NCBI RefSeq assembly: GCF_002563855.1
Contig: NZ_PDJQ01000001.1
Coordinates: forward strand, 1,674,001-1,738,000
DNA length: 64,000 nt
Reading direction: 5' to 3'
From: Tepidiforma thermophila
GTDB taxonomy: Bacteria > Chloroflexota > Dehalococcoidia > Tepidiformales > Tepidiformaceae
Positions 16,959 through 25,937 of this stretch are shown piece after piece (within the stretch, counting starts at the first letter, position 1; every line of letters begins with the position of its first letter). The translations under genes and the position numbers were made by a program. Under the pieces are notes generated by a model that made no database searches, was not told where the DNA came from, and saw only the letters and a program-made list of their open reading frames with translations.

Positions 16959-17810
16959 CTACCCCAGCCGCTGGTGGCCCGGCTCGGTCTCCCACGGCGG
17001 GGCGATCTGATGGTAGCCGCCGCCTGCAGTCCAGCCGCCGTCCACGTACAGGATGTGCCCGGTCACGAACTTCGAGGCATCCGAAGCCAGGTAGATAATC
17101 GCTCCCTCAAGGTCCTCCGGCTGGCCGAGCCGCCCCATCGGCGTTCGGGAAATCGCGTGGTCCCGCGTGCCCGGGGTCGATTCAAAAACCTTGCCCATCA
17201 GCTCCGTGCCGTCAAAGTACGACGGCGCGATGGCGTTCACCCTGATGCCTTCCCGTGCATACTCCAGCGCCAGCACCCGGGTGAGCGCGTCGACGCCGCC
17301 CTTGGCCGCGTGGTAGGACGCTGCCCGGAACTCGCTTCCAACCCGCCCAAGGATGGAGCTGATATTGATGATGACCCCGCCAGTGCCCTGCGCCAGCATC
17401 TGCCGGGCAGCGAGGCGGCAGCCGTTGATGGTCGCAAGCAGGTCCAGCTCGACCACGGACCGCATCCGCTTGAAGCTGCCGAGGTCGTGCCGCAGGCCGG
17501 AGCGGTCGGTGTAGCCGGCATTGTTGACCATAATGTCGATCCGCCCGAACCGCTCGACGGTCCGTTCGAACAGCCGCTCGAACTGCTCCTCGTCGGTGAT
17601 GTCCGCCGGGTACGCCTCGGCCTCAACGCCGTATCGCCGCAGCATCGCAGCGGTTTGCTCGATGAGCTCCTGTCGCCGCGCCGTGACGACGACATTCGCC
17701 CCGGCCCGGGCGAGCCCCCGCGCGAAGGCTACCCCAAGCCCGCTCGACGCCCCCGTCACCAGGGCGACTTTGCCGTCAAGGCTGAACAGCTGGGCGAGCG
17801 CAGGGTCCAT
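16959..17810 (-). CDS. Short-chain dehydrogenase/reductase (SDR) family oxidoreductase
   Basis: A 283-residue classical SDR. It has the nucleotide-binding TGASSGLG near residue 19, NNAG near 96, catalytic Ser in NISSILGRVGS, and YHAAK (Tyr/Lys pair). It uses NAD(P)H to interconvert an alcohol and a ketone; the substrate cannot be read from sequence. The extended C-terminus (VTGHILYVDGGWTAGG) is the usual end of the family. The ATG follows GGAGA by about seven bases. It is the last minus-strand gene downstream of tyrA-aroA-gmk, separated from gmk by 57 bp, so it may share their transcript. Confidence 0.88.
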   Translation of the reverse strand: MDPALAQLFSLDGKVALVTGASSGLGVAFARGLARAGANVVVTARRQELIEQTAAMLRRYGVEAEAYPADITDEEQFERLFERTVERFGRIDIMVNNAGYTDRSGLRHDLGSFKRMRSVVELDLLATINGCRLAARQMLAQGTGGVIINISSILGRVGSEFRAASYHAAKGGVDALTRVLALEYAREGIRVNAIAPSYFDGTELMGKVFESTPGTRDHAISRTPMGRLGQPEDLEGAIIYLASDASKFVTGHILYVDGGWTAGGGYHQIAPPWETEPGHQRLG

Positions 17811-17867
17811 CGGTGCGTCTCCGGGTGCAGGGGTTGCGCGGATCTTACGTGCCTTCCCGAGGCGGGG

Positions 17868-18467
17868 TCACCCGATGAGCCGCGCGGGCGGCCGATTCGG
17901 ATTCGCCTTCTCCCGCCGGATGATTTCTGCAATCTCGTTCACCGTGTCCTGGAGCCGCCCGTGCCGGTTAATGACGACGTAATCATTGTTCTCGATGTCG
18001 TCGAGCTCGTCTTCGAGGGCCGCGATGCGCCTGGCCAGGCTCTCCGCATCCTCACTGCCGCGCCCGAGGAGCTGCGCCCGAAGCGCCTCCCTGTCCTCCG
18101 CCATCAGGAAGATGAACACGGCGCCTTCGAGCTTCTTCCGCCACGTCCGCGCCCCCTGGACGTCGGTGCGGATAATGACGTCCCGGCCCTCGGCGAGCGG
18201 ACCTTCGATTTCCGACCGCTCCAGCCCCTTTAGATCGCCGTACACCTCCGCCCATTCTGCGAACTCGCCGTTCGCAATCTTCTGGCGAAACTCGGCGTCG
18301 CTGATGAAGTAGTAGTCGACGCCGTGGCGTTCGTCGTCCCGGGGTGCGCGATTGGTCGAACTTGTGGCCCGGTGGATGCCGAGACGCTTTTTCAGCTCGG
18401 CAATCACGGTGTCTTTGCCAGCACCGGAAGGACCATGCAAAACAACGACGAGCGGCTTGTCGCTCAT
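17868..18467 (-). CDS. gmk: Guanylate kinase
   Basis: A 199-residue enzyme that phosphorylates GMP to GDP with ATP. The P-loop is GPSGAGKDT, and TSSTNRAPRDDERHGVDYYFIS is the GMP-binding region (S, R, Y). Length and spacing match bacterial Gmk. The ATG overlaps the aroA stop by ATGA, so it is coupled to the aromatic operon; this is an unusual partner, since gmk normally sits with rpoZ. Confidence 0.93.
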   Translation of the reverse strand: MSDKPLVVVLHGPSGAGKDTVIAELKKRLGIHRATSSTNRAPRDDERHGVDYYFISDAEFRQKIANGEFAEWAEVYGDLKGLERSEIEGPLAEGRDVIIRTDVQGARTWRKKLEGAVFIFLMAEDREALRAQLLGRGSEDAESLARRIAALEDELDDIENNDYVVINRHGRLQDTVNEIAEIIRREKANPNRPPARLIG

Positions 18468-19762
18468 CCCGAGACTGCCTCGCTTGAAGTGGCCGTCCGG
18501 AGGTCGTCCCAGAACGTCCGGTAGGAGACGCCCACCGCATCGTCGAGCACTTCCGTCTCGCCCTCGGCGAGGCAGCCGGCGATTGCGCCCAGCATGCCGA
18601 TGCGGTGGTCGCCGTGCGCATGGACGCGCGCTCCACGGAGCCGGACCGGGCCATCGACTTCGAAGCCGTCCTCGCGTTCCCGGATTTCGGCGCCGAGCCG
18701 CCCGAGCGCATCGACGACGGCCTTCACGCGATCAGACTCCTTGACCCGGAGCTCAGAGGCATCTCGTACAACGGTTGTCCCTTCAGCGAAACACGCCGCC
18801 AGCGCCACGAGCGGAAGCTCGTCGATTGCCCGCGGGACGAGCTCACCGCTGACCGACGTCGCCCGGAGCTGGCTCGACCGCACGACGATGTCGGCGACCG
18901 GCTCGCCCCCGGAGGTCCGCTCCTCGACCAGTTCGAGGTCGGCCCCCATCGCCCGCAGGATGTCGAGGATGCCGGTCCGCGTCGGGTTGACGTTGACGCC
19001 TTCGAGCACGATCTCTGCATCCGGATGGCACACGCCGAGCACCAGCCACGGCGCAGCGCTGGAGATGTCCCCGGGCACCCGGACCGATACAGCGCTCAGC
19101 CGCTCTGCCGGCCGCACCCGGACCGTCAGCCCGTCGATCGCCAGGGGCGCGCCCATCGCGGTGAGCAGTCGTTCGGTGTGGTCACGCGAGCGGCTGGGCT
19201 CGGTGATTGCGGTCTCCCCCTCGGCGTAGAGCCCCGCGAGCAAAACGGCCGACTTCACCTGTGCGCTTGCGACCGGCGAGTGGTAGGCGATTCCGCGGAG
19301 ACTGCCCCCCTTGACGACGACCGGTGCGAGAGTATCGCCCCGGCGAGCCGCCAGGCTCGCTCCCATCGCCCGGAGCGGCGCAATGACCCGTCCCATGGGC
19401 CGAGACCGGAGCGAGCTGTCTCCCGTGAGGACTGAAAGGATCGGATGCCCGGCGAGCAGGCCGAGCAGCAGGCGCATCGTCGTCCCGCTGTTGCCGCAGT
19501 CGAGGACGTCCTCGGCCTCGAACAGCCCGTGAAGCCCCTGCCCGGTCACGTGCGCAACCTGGGAGCCTTCCGGCCACTCGATCGGCACGCCGAGGGCCGC
19601 GAGGCACTGCGCTGTCGACCGGACGTCATCGGAATCGAGAATCCGCTCAATGGTTGCCCGCCCGGTTGCGACCGCGTTGAAGATGAGCGCCCGGTGCGAG
19701 ACCGACTTATCGGGCGGGACGTGAATGGTGGCCCGCACGCGGGCCGGCCGGCTCACTCTCAC
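18464..19762 (-). CDS. aroA: 5-enolpyruvylshikimate-3-phosphate synthase
   Basis: A 432-residue EPSP synthase, joining shikimate-3-phosphate and PEP. Visible are PPDKSVSHRALIFNAVA at the start, GNSGTTMRLLLG (PEP loop), DSSLRSRPM, SPVASAQVKSAVLLAGLYAEG and LRVKESDRV near the C-terminus. The NSGTTMR form of the loop is the type found in Bacillus-like enzymes. The start is GTG, overlapping the tyrA stop by 4 bp; the 3' end overlaps gmk by 4 bp. Confidence 0.95.
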   Translation of the reverse strand: MRVSRPARVRATIHVPPDKSVSHRALIFNAVATGRATIERILDSDDVRSTAQCLAALGVPIEWPEGSQVAHVTGQGLHGLFEAEDVLDCGNSGTTMRLLLGLLAGHPILSVLTGDSSLRSRPMGRVIAPLRAMGASLAARRGDTLAPVVVKGGSLRGIAYHSPVASAQVKSAVLLAGLYAEGETAITEPSRSRDHTERLLTAMGAPLAIDGLTVRVRPAERLSAVSVRVPGDISSAAPWLVLGVCHPDAEIVLEGVNVNPTRTGILDILRAMGADLELVEERTSGGEPVADIVVRSSQLRATSVSGELVPRAIDELPLVALAACFAEGTTVVRDASELRVKESDRVKAVVDALGRLGAEIREREDGFEVDGPVRLRGARVHAHGDHRIGMLGAIAGCLAEGETEVLDDAVGVSYRTFWDDLRTATSSEAVSG

Positions 19763-20796
19763 AGCCGGTCGTCCTCAATGCCAAGCTTGCGCTTGAGGTC
19801 AGCATCATCGCGCGGTGTGGCCGGTAGCCGCTCGGTGGTCTCCTTGATCTTGTCGTAGAGACCGCCCACGAACATCCGCCCGATGGCGTCGCGGGCCGAG
19901 GGCGGCTCGATCCCCTCGGGGCGCCGCCGCTGCGGCGGGTTCTGGATGAACGTATCCCGATCAAGCTGCGTGGACTTGAAAAGGTCGAAGACTGGTTCCG
20001 GCCCGGCTTCGAGCGCCGCCCTGATCGTGGAGAGTTCCTGCTGGAGCCGCCCGATCCAGTGGAGAACCGCCTCACGATTCGTGAGCATGATGTCCCGGGC
20101 CATGGTCGGGTCGCCGCTCGCGAGCCGGGTGACATCCCGGAAGCCCGGGCCTGCCAGGAGTGCGGCATCTTCCCAGCCCTGGCTGTCGCGCACCATGCGG
20201 AAGAGCGCGACCGATGCGAGGAGCGGCACATGACTGACGGCGGCTGCGTACTGGTCATGTTCTGCCGGGTCGATGTACAGCGGGACTGCCCCGAGCGCTT
20301 CGACCAGCCCGAGGACGGCCTGCACCGCGCGCTCGTCGGCACGCGGTGACGGGGTCACGGCCCACGTGGCCCCTTGAAAGAGCGTCGCAGAGGCCGCCTC
20401 CGGTCCGCTTTTCTCCCGCCCGGCCATCGGATGGCCGCCAACAAAGTGCACGTTCTCCGGGAGATATTCGGCCGCCCAGCGCATCACCTCCGCCTTGGTG
20501 CTGCACACGTCAGTCACGACGGCTCCCGGCACCAGGTAACGCCCGACGTCTTCGAGGATGCGTCGCGCTGCCATCACCGGCGTGGCAACGATGACCATCC
20601 CTGCCCGGTCGACGGCCTCCTCCAGTGACCCGACCTCGCGGTCGAGTGCTCCGAGCTTCTTCGCCGTCCGGGCGTGGCTGCGGTCGCGGTCGACGCCCAC
20701 AATTTCGTAGTTCCGGTTCGGCCGCGCTGCGAGGCCAAGCCCGATCGAGGCGCCGATGAGGCCGGTGCCGATAATGGCGATGCGATTCTCAGCCAT
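19759..20796 (-). CDS. tyrA: Prephenate dehydrogenase
   Basis: A 345-residue NAD(P)-dependent enzyme making 4-hydroxyphenylpyruvate for tyrosine. The Rossmann motif GTGLIGAS is at about residue 9; GGHPMAGREKSGPEAA is the family active-site block with the catalytic His, and DPAEHDQYAAAVSHVPLL follows. It lacks the C-terminal ACT domain found in some relatives; the tail instead carries a charged segment. Start ATG 20796 (MAENRIAIIG) is preferred over a GTG 57 bp upstream on structural grounds. It heads the coupled tyrA-aroA-gmk set; a TAGCCT box (about 20845) is a possible -10. Confidence 0.92.
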   Translation of the reverse strand: MAENRIAIIGTGLIGASIGLGLAARPNRNYEIVGVDRDRSHARTAKKLGALDREVGSLEEAVDRAGMVIVATPVMAARRILEDVGRYLVPGAVVTDVCSTKAEVMRWAAEYLPENVHFVGGHPMAGREKSGPEAASATLFQGATWAVTPSPRADERAVQAVLGLVEALGAVPLYIDPAEHDQYAAAVSHVPLLASVALFRMVRDSQGWEDAALLAGPGFRDVTRLASGDPTMARDIMLTNREAVLHWIGRLQQELSTIRAALEAGPEPVFDLFKSTQLDRDTFIQNPPQRRRPEGIEPPSARDAIGRMFVGGLYDKIKETTERLPATPRDDADLKRKLGIEDDRL

Positions 20797-20888
20797 GGAA
20801 CCCACCCGCGAACGCGCAGGCCGTGCCTCCTGCCGCTCCCTGTAGGCTACCACAACGGCGGTTCTCGACGGTTCCCCTGGTCGCGCCG

Positions 20889-21584
20889 TCAGCTGCCGAC
20901 GATGACCCGGAGCACGTCGTCATATACCAGCCCAATCAGCCAGCCGAGCGGGCTGAACCCGGTCAGAAAGCCGAACGCGATGAGTGTCATCAGGATGCCC
21001 GGGCCCCAAGGTGCGAGCTGCTCGAGCGCCTGCGCGACCTCGCGGGGAGCGATGCCGGTGACCACTTTGAACCCATCGAGCGGCGGGATAGGAATGAGGT
21101 TGAAAATCCCCAGCAGCACGTTCAGTGTGATGATGAACGACAGGAACAGCCAGAGGTAATCCTCGCCGGAGCCCCGCCGGATGACGGCTTCGATGCTTGG
21201 AAAGGCGGTCTCGACGAGCCCGAAACGAATCGGAATCGCCGCCAGCGCCGCGAAGAAGAAGTTCGAGGCCGGCCCCGCAAGCGCAACCAGCGCGAACCCC
21301 TGCCGGGGCCCGGTCCGCAGCCGCCAGGGGTTCACCGGGGTCGGCTTGGCCCACCCGAACCCGAAGAGGAGCAGGAGCGTCGATCCGACCGGGTCAAGGT
21401 GGGCGAGCGGATTGAGCGTCAGTCGGCCGTTCCGCTGCGCCGTGTCATCACCCAGCTGGTAGGCGGTCCAGGCGTGGCAAAACTCATGGAACGCGAGGCC
21501 GGTGAGAATCGCGACCAGCCACGCCGCAACGTAGACGAAGAAAACTGCAGGGTTGTCCTGGAGCGCGTTGAGATACCAAATCAT
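20889..21584 (-). CDS. Site-2 protease family (M50) membrane protein
   Basis: A 231-residue polytopic zinc metalloprotease of the short Rce1-independent S2P type. HEFCHA (HExxH) sits in the second membrane segment; NPLAHLDPVG and IPPLDGFKV carry the third ligand (Asp). No PDZ or CBS domain. Such proteins cleave membrane-bound regulators, but no anti-sigma factor is nearby, so the target is unknown. The ATG at 21584 lies 12 nt after a -10-like TATGCT (21602-21597) and has no SD, consistent with a very short leader. It is separated from tyrA by 92 bp on the same strand. Confidence 0.9.
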   Translation of the reverse strand: MIWYLNALQDNPAVFFVYVAAWLVAILTGLAFHEFCHAWTAYQLGDDTAQRNGRLTLNPLAHLDPVGSTLLLLFGFGWAKPTPVNPWRLRTGPRQGFALVALAGPASNFFFAALAAIPIRFGLVETAFPSIEAVIRRGSGEDYLWLFLSFIITLNVLLGIFNLIPIPPLDGFKVVTGIAPREVAQALEQLAPWGPGILMTLIAFGFLTGFSPLGWLIGLVYDDVLRVIVGS

Positions 21585-21652
21585 CAGGCGAACGCTAGCA
21601 TACGGCAGGGCTACACTGGCCGCCGTCAGGAAAACGTTGTGGGAAATCCGCA

Positions 21653-21681
21653 TTGACGGGACCGGGGGCCCTTGTTACGTT
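21653..21681 (+). promoter_or_regulatory. Promoter for the envelope operon
   Basis: TTGACG (21653-21658), a 17-bp spacer and TACGTT (21676-21681) predict a start near 21688, about 160 nt before the first gene. Confidence 0.5.
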
Positions 21682-21687
21682 CGCCCC

Positions 21688-21846
21688 ACGGCCCTTCCGT
21701 ACGAGGGGTGCTGGCACGCCTCTCGGGGCGTACCCGGCGGTACTGCGGGGTGTACCGACCGCCTTGCCAGGTGGCCGAGCGCCGGGGTGTCGAGACCCGG
21801 TGTAAGACCAGGGCGGACTATCCGCCCGCAAGCGCGAGGTTGCCGC
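21688..21846 (+). promoter_or_regulatory. Long folded 5' leader of the envelope operon
   Basis: At least three to four hairpins can be drawn: GAGG-G-GTGC/GCAC-G-CCTC (21703-21722), CGGTAC/GTACCG (21738-21757), a weaker CCGGG/CCCGG (21782-21800) and a perfect GGGCGGA-CTA-TCCGCCC (21811-21827). The last ends nine bases before the SD GAGGT (21836-21840). No ORF is convincing here. I could not match it to a known riboswitch consensus by eye. Confidence 0.5.
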
Positions 21847-22959
21847 GTGCTCGCTCCCGGGTTGCGTCGAATTCCCGGCTCGTCCCGAACGCTCGTTCCC
21901 TTCGTGCTCACCGTCCTCGCGGTGGTCGCGGGGATCGGCGCATGGGTGGCGTCGTCCTCCCGGCCTGTCTCAACCGACGGGCCAGCACTCCCGGCCATCC
22001 CCGCATCGGAGATCCGCGCCGTCGCCTACCTTGAGCCGGACCCCGCCCTGCGTGCCGACCATCTCCGCGTCCGCGCCCTGGCGCAGGGCGCCCCCGCCCG
22101 CATCATCGCCACCTTTCCGTACACCTTCACCGGGCTCCACGCGCGCGGCGCAGCCTCGCCAGCCGGTGACCGCATAGCCGTTCTCGCCGTCGACGGCACG
22201 CGGGGGAGCGCGGCGACGCTCTCGCTGGTCGAGCTCGATGGCACCGTACGCGTGGCGGACGGCGGGTTCGACTACCTTTCCTCGCTTGCCTGGGCGCGCG
22301 ATGGCTCGAAATTCGCTGTCACCGCGACCGCCGAACCGGGAGCGGTGCGTGTCATTGAGGTCGACCCCAGCACGCTGCGCCTGTCCGAGCTTGCCCGCTT
22401 TACTGGTGCGTTCCAGGTTGTCCCGCTGGGCTACAGCCTCGATGGCGGCCGGCTCTACATCGTCGTCGTCGACCAGTCCGGTTCGAGCCTTTGGATGGCC
22501 AGAGGCGGCGTCACCGAGCGAGTCGCAGAACTCTCGCCCGGCCGAACCCGCGACTGGGCGCTCAGCCCCGACGGCTCGCGCGTCGCCTTTGTGGACATCC
22601 TGAGCGCTTCCTCGCGGACCTATATCGGCAAGACGCTGACCATCGCCACCGGCGCGGTGACGGCGCTCCCATCCGGCAGGAACCAGGTCGGCGCCGCGTG
22701 GCAGCCGGGCAACCCGCTCCCGGTTTTCGGTGGGCCCGGGGGTTCCCTCCAGCTCGAAGACCCGAACCCTTCTGCAGCTTGGGTCATTCCCCACGCCTAT
22801 GCCCCGCTCGGCGATTACGTTGTCATCTCCACCGTCGGCGCCGGCACCGACCCTTCCTCCCGCCCGGAGGCGGCCCTCTGGATAGCCTCGCCTGAATCCC
22901 GGGAGTTGCTTACCGACGTCCCGGCCGCGTCGTTCGTTGGCTGGGTGAGGGGAGAGTAA
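21847..22959 (+). CDS. Membrane-anchored beta-propeller-like protein (first paralogue)
   Basis: A 370-residue protein from GTG 21847, six bases after SD GAGGT. A single N-terminal membrane span (about 15-37, LVPFVLTVLAVVAGIGAWV) anchors an extracellular domain. That domain has repeated strands ending in motifs such as LAWARDGSKFAV, LGYSLDGGRLYIV and WALSPDGSRVAFV, typical of WD40-like/TolB-type propellers. The function is not known. It is followed with a 1-bp overlap (TAATG) by a paralogue with the same design and then by a lysozyme-like secreted protein. This suggests an envelope complex. Confidence 0.68.
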   Translation: MLAPGLRRIPGSSRTLVPFVLTVLAVVAGIGAWVASSSRPVSTDGPALPAIPASEIRAVAYLEPDPALRADHLRVRALAQGAPARIIATFPYTFTGLHARGAASPAGDRIAVLAVDGTRGSAATLSLVELDGTVRVADGGFDYLSSLAWARDGSKFAVTATAEPGAVRVIEVDPSTLRLSELARFTGAFQVVPLGYSLDGGRLYIVVVDQSGSSLWMARGGVTERVAELSPGRTRDWALSPDGSRVAFVDILSASSRTYIGKTLTIATGAVTALPSGRNQVGAAWQPGNPLPVFGGPGGSLQLEDPNPSAAWVIPHAYAPLGDYVVISTVGAGTDPSSRPEAALWIASPESRELLTDVPAASFVGWVRGE

Positions 22960-24101
22960 TGGCATCGACACCCGTCTCCCCCGTCCGTTACCGAACCCGG
23001 CACCAACCCGGCACGGGTCGCCTGGCACGGCTCGTCCTTGTTCTGACGGGGCTCGTCGCTGTGCTCGCCATCGGCCCTATCCTCTGGGGCATAATCGCCG
23101 GCGATGCGAAACAGGGGCCCGGCTCGGCCTTTGCAGCCGCGCCGCCCGGCACCTACGCCCTCGTCACGCGGACCGAAGGCTCGGTCGATGTCATCGCGGC
23201 CGTACGGGTCGATCAGCCGGCCAGTCCCATCGAAATCGCCCGCGTCCCCCACCTCGAGGGTTTTCGGACCCGGGGGGCCGTCGACCCCTCCGGGCGTTTC
23301 GCAGCCCTCGTTGTAGTCGACGGCGGCTCGCCGGTTCAGCCCCACGCGTCGCTTATTGTCGTCGATCTCCAGCGCGGGGTCGCGGAACGCCTCGTCTCCG
23401 GTATCGACCCTCTACAAATGCCGCTGTGGACCACCACCGGGGACGCCGTCATCGTGACCCGCCCAAGTGCTGCCCCCTCGAGCGGCGGCGCAGCAGTCGA
23501 CCTGCTCGAAGTGCGCCTCGACGGCGCGGTCCGCCTCCGCTGGTCACAGGCCGCCCTGGCGCTGGCGCCGGTCGGCTGGAAGGACGGGCGGTTGCTGGCG
23601 GTGGCAGTTGACGCGCGCGGCTCCACGCTCCAGGCCGACGGACAGGACCTGCTCCACCTGTCGACGTCGATTACCCGCGACTGGGCGCTTGCCCCGGATG
23701 GTTCAGCCATCGCCTTCGTCGAGGTCTCGACCGACTCGGGTGTCAGGTACAGCGCGCGGGTGGCAGTGCTCGATGGCGCGGTCGCGGCGCGGGCACAGGC
23801 GCTTTCCGCTCCCGGCATCGAAGCTCTTGGAGCTGCCTGGGCGCCCGGCGGAAGCCCGACATTCGGCGCTGTGCCACGCCACGACGTCGTTATGGGCGAT
23901 GCCTCTGCCCAGTCACTTCGAGACGCTCCCGGTTTCGACGTGCCCCTCGGCTACAGCCCCGACGGCTCGCACCTGGTTGTGATGCACTGGAACGGCTCGA
24001 GTTTCGCGTCGCCCGGGCGGCCGGAGCTGCAGGTCATCGGGCCCGCCGGCCGGGCCGCCATCCCTGGGTTCGAAGGATTCCTCGGATGGGCGCGGCGTTG
24101 A
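22959..24101 (+). CDS. Membrane-anchored beta-propeller-like protein (second paralogue)
   Basis: A 380-residue protein with a short cytoplasmic basic tail, one membrane span (about 25-47, LVLVLTGLVAVLAIGPILW) and a propeller-like exterior: GAVDPSGRFAALVV, WALAPDGSAIAFVE, LGYSPDGSHLVVM and a final FLGWARR. These match the layout of the preceding protein (FVGWVRGE at its end), so the pair arose by duplication. The start overlaps the previous stop by one base with GGGGAGAG just upstream; the 3' end overlaps the next gene by 16 bp, giving coupled translation of all three. Confidence 0.68.
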   Translation: MASTPVSPVRYRTRHQPGTGRLARLVLVLTGLVAVLAIGPILWGIIAGDAKQGPGSAFAAAPPGTYALVTRTEGSVDVIAAVRVDQPASPIEIARVPHLEGFRTRGAVDPSGRFAALVVVDGGSPVQPHASLIVVDLQRGVAERLVSGIDPLQMPLWTTTGDAVIVTRPSAAPSSGGAAVDLLEVRLDGAVRLRWSQAALALAPVGWKDGRLLAVAVDARGSTLQADGQDLLHLSTSITRDWALAPDGSAIAFVEVSTDSGVRYSARVAVLDGAVAARAQALSAPGIEALGAAWAPGGSPTFGAVPRHDVVMGDASAQSLRDAPGFDVPLGYSPDGSHLVVMHWNGSSFASPGRPELQVIGPAGRAAIPGFEGFLGWARR

Positions 24102-25912
24102 GGTCCGTATTGCTGGGCGGACTGCTCGGCCTCCTGGCGCTGGCTGCGACGGTTCCACGCCAGTCCGCCCATGCCGACCACTATCCGTGTCACGTGCCGA
24201 ACTACGGTTTCGGATTTGATACCTACGAGTACGAAGACTACGTCACGGTGTACAACCACATGATTGAGCTGGCCGCCGCCGGCCTGGCTGTTCCCCCGCC
24301 ATACCGGCTGCCCTCGGGCGAGTGGGTCGACGTCAGCTATCCCGGGCTCGAAACTGGCCCGCGCAATGCTCGTCAGCCTCGAAGTCACGAAGCCACTGTC
24401 CCGCCGAGCCTCTACAAGGCGATGGTCTGGGTCGAGTCCGGCTGGGCACACGCCGGTGGCTCCGTCCCGTACGGCGGAGTGGGCCCGGTCCTCGTGGCCA
24501 TCGACTGCGGATACGGGCTCGGCCAGATCACGACGGGAATGGGCCACCTCGCCTCGCCGCCGGCCCTCGACATCCGGGTTCCGTCGGCCCGCCAGGCGAT
24601 GATCGGCACGCACCCGCTCTTCAACCTCGCCGAAGGGGTGCGCATCTTCGCCGACAAATGGAACTCCGCGCCGGAATTCCGGCCCGTGGCCGGCAATGGC
24701 GACCCCGCTGCACTCGAGGACTGGTACTACGCAGTCTGGAGTTACAACGGTTTCGCATTCATCAACCACCCGCTCAATCCAAACCGTAACCCCCTCCGGG
24801 GTGAGGTCTGGCACTGCAACGATCCCAACGCGCCCGGCTTCGGCACCTTCACCTGGGGCGATTACACCTACCAGGAGAAAGTCTACGGCTGCGTCCGCTA
24901 CCCTCCGGTGCCGAAAGGCCAGAGCTACCCGCCGCCGCTCGCCCCGGGGGGGCCGGACCAGCCCCCGTCCTCCCCGTCCCTGGCTGTTGGAGACACCGCC
25001 GTCGTCCGCGCCGATGGCCAGTGTCTCAACGTCCGTCCGGCCCCGGCCGCAAACCCGCCGCTCACCTGCCTCCCCGAGGAGACCCGAGTCACCATCGTCG
25101 GCGGACCGCAGGAACTGGACGGCATCACCTGGTGGCAGGTGACGAACGGGCAGGTCACCGGTTGGTCGGCGGGGCAATACCTGGTCAAGGTGCAGCCGCC
25201 CCCGGCCGCCGATGCACCCGTCAACCCCGCCGGCCGCATGTGGCCGCCACTCGAGGTTGCGATGCCCTCCCTCTCGGTGCCCGCGGTCGCAGCGGCGTTC
25301 GCGCCCGCCGCCTACAGCGAGTGCGCTGACCGAGGTTTCGCCGGCGGCTGTGCCGCCATGGATTTCCCCACCACGATTCCTGAACTGGGCATCACGCCGC
25401 ACACGGACCCGACCCCGGCGCCTGCCCCACCGCTGGCCGGTGCCTTCCTCGGCGCACCGAAGCTCCAGGTCATCGGCGAGCGAGCGGTGACGCTCCAGGT
25501 GACGGCGAGCAGCTCCACGGCGGCGTCACTGACTGTTCGTAATCTCGGGACGGGCATCGGCCCATTCCGGGTGCGCACGTCAGCGGCCTGGCTCGTGGTC
25601 CGCCACCCGAACGATCCGCCAGGCCGCGTCGTCGATGGCGGAGTCGCTATCGGAAAAGACCTCCCGGTCGTCGTGTCAACGAGCCCGCGGTCTGTCCAGG
25701 CCGGTCTGGACTCCGTGCTCGAAATCCGCATTAATCCGGCTCTCCTCCCACAGGGGGCGACGGGCGGGACGGTCCTCATCGAACCGCTCCTCGGCACGCT
25801 TCAGCCGGTCACCATCACGGTGACAGTACAGCGCTCCGGCTCCGCCAGCGGCCCGCCGCAGTTCCCGTTCAGGCGCATCCTGCCGAACGTTACTGCCGAA
25901 GGCAGTCCCTGA
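24086..25912 (+). CDS. Secreted lysozyme/transglycosylase-like protein with SH3 and BACON-like domains
   Basis: A 608-residue exported protein. A signal peptide (about 1-30) precedes a lysozyme-like domain. SLYKAMVWVESGW carries the expected catalytic Glu, followed by YGLGQIT and, further on, WYYAVWSYNGF. A Pro-rich linker (about 280-300) leads to an SH3b-type domain (LNVRPAPAANPPLTCLPEETRVTIVGG...WWQVTNGQVTGWSAGQYL). The last 150 residues have the ASLTVRNLGTGIGPFRV...AWLVV pattern of BACON/Ig-like carbohydrate or wall-binding domains. A peptidoglycan-cleaving role is inferred from fold. It forms an operon with the two propeller proteins. Confidence 0.75.
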   Translation: MGAALRSVLLGGLLGLLALAATVPRQSAHADHYPCHVPNYGFGFDTYEYEDYVTVYNHMIELAAAGLAVPPPYRLPSGEWVDVSYPGLETGPRNARQPRSHEATVPPSLYKAMVWVESGWAHAGGSVPYGGVGPVLVAIDCGYGLGQITTGMGHLASPPALDIRVPSARQAMIGTHPLFNLAEGVRIFADKWNSAPEFRPVAGNGDPAALEDWYYAVWSYNGFAFINHPLNPNRNPLRGEVWHCNDPNAPGFGTFTWGDYTYQEKVYGCVRYPPVPKGQSYPPPLAPGGPDQPPSSPSLAVGDTAVVRADGQCLNVRPAPAANPPLTCLPEETRVTIVGGPQELDGITWWQVTNGQVTGWSAGQYLVKVQPPPAADAPVNPAGRMWPPLEVAMPSLSVPAVAAAFAPAAYSECADRGFAGGCAAMDFPTTIPELGITPHTDPTPAPAPPLAGAFLGAPKLQVIGERAVTLQVTASSSTAASLTVRNLGTGIGPFRVRTSAAWLVVRHPNDPPGRVVDGGVAIGKDLPVVVSTSPRSVQAGLDSVLEIRINPALLPQGATGGTVLIEPLLGTLQPVTITVTVQRSGSASGPPQFPFRRILPNVTAEGSP

Positions 25913-25937
25913 CGCCCGACGGACTCCGGGCAGTCAG
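25909..25937. terminator. Bidirectional hairpin between convergent genes
   Basis: CTGAC-GCCCG and CGGGC-A-GTCAG pair (10 bp with a one-base bulge, 8-nt loop), overlapping both stop regions of the converging lysozyme and EF-G-2 genes. Confidence 0.5.
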
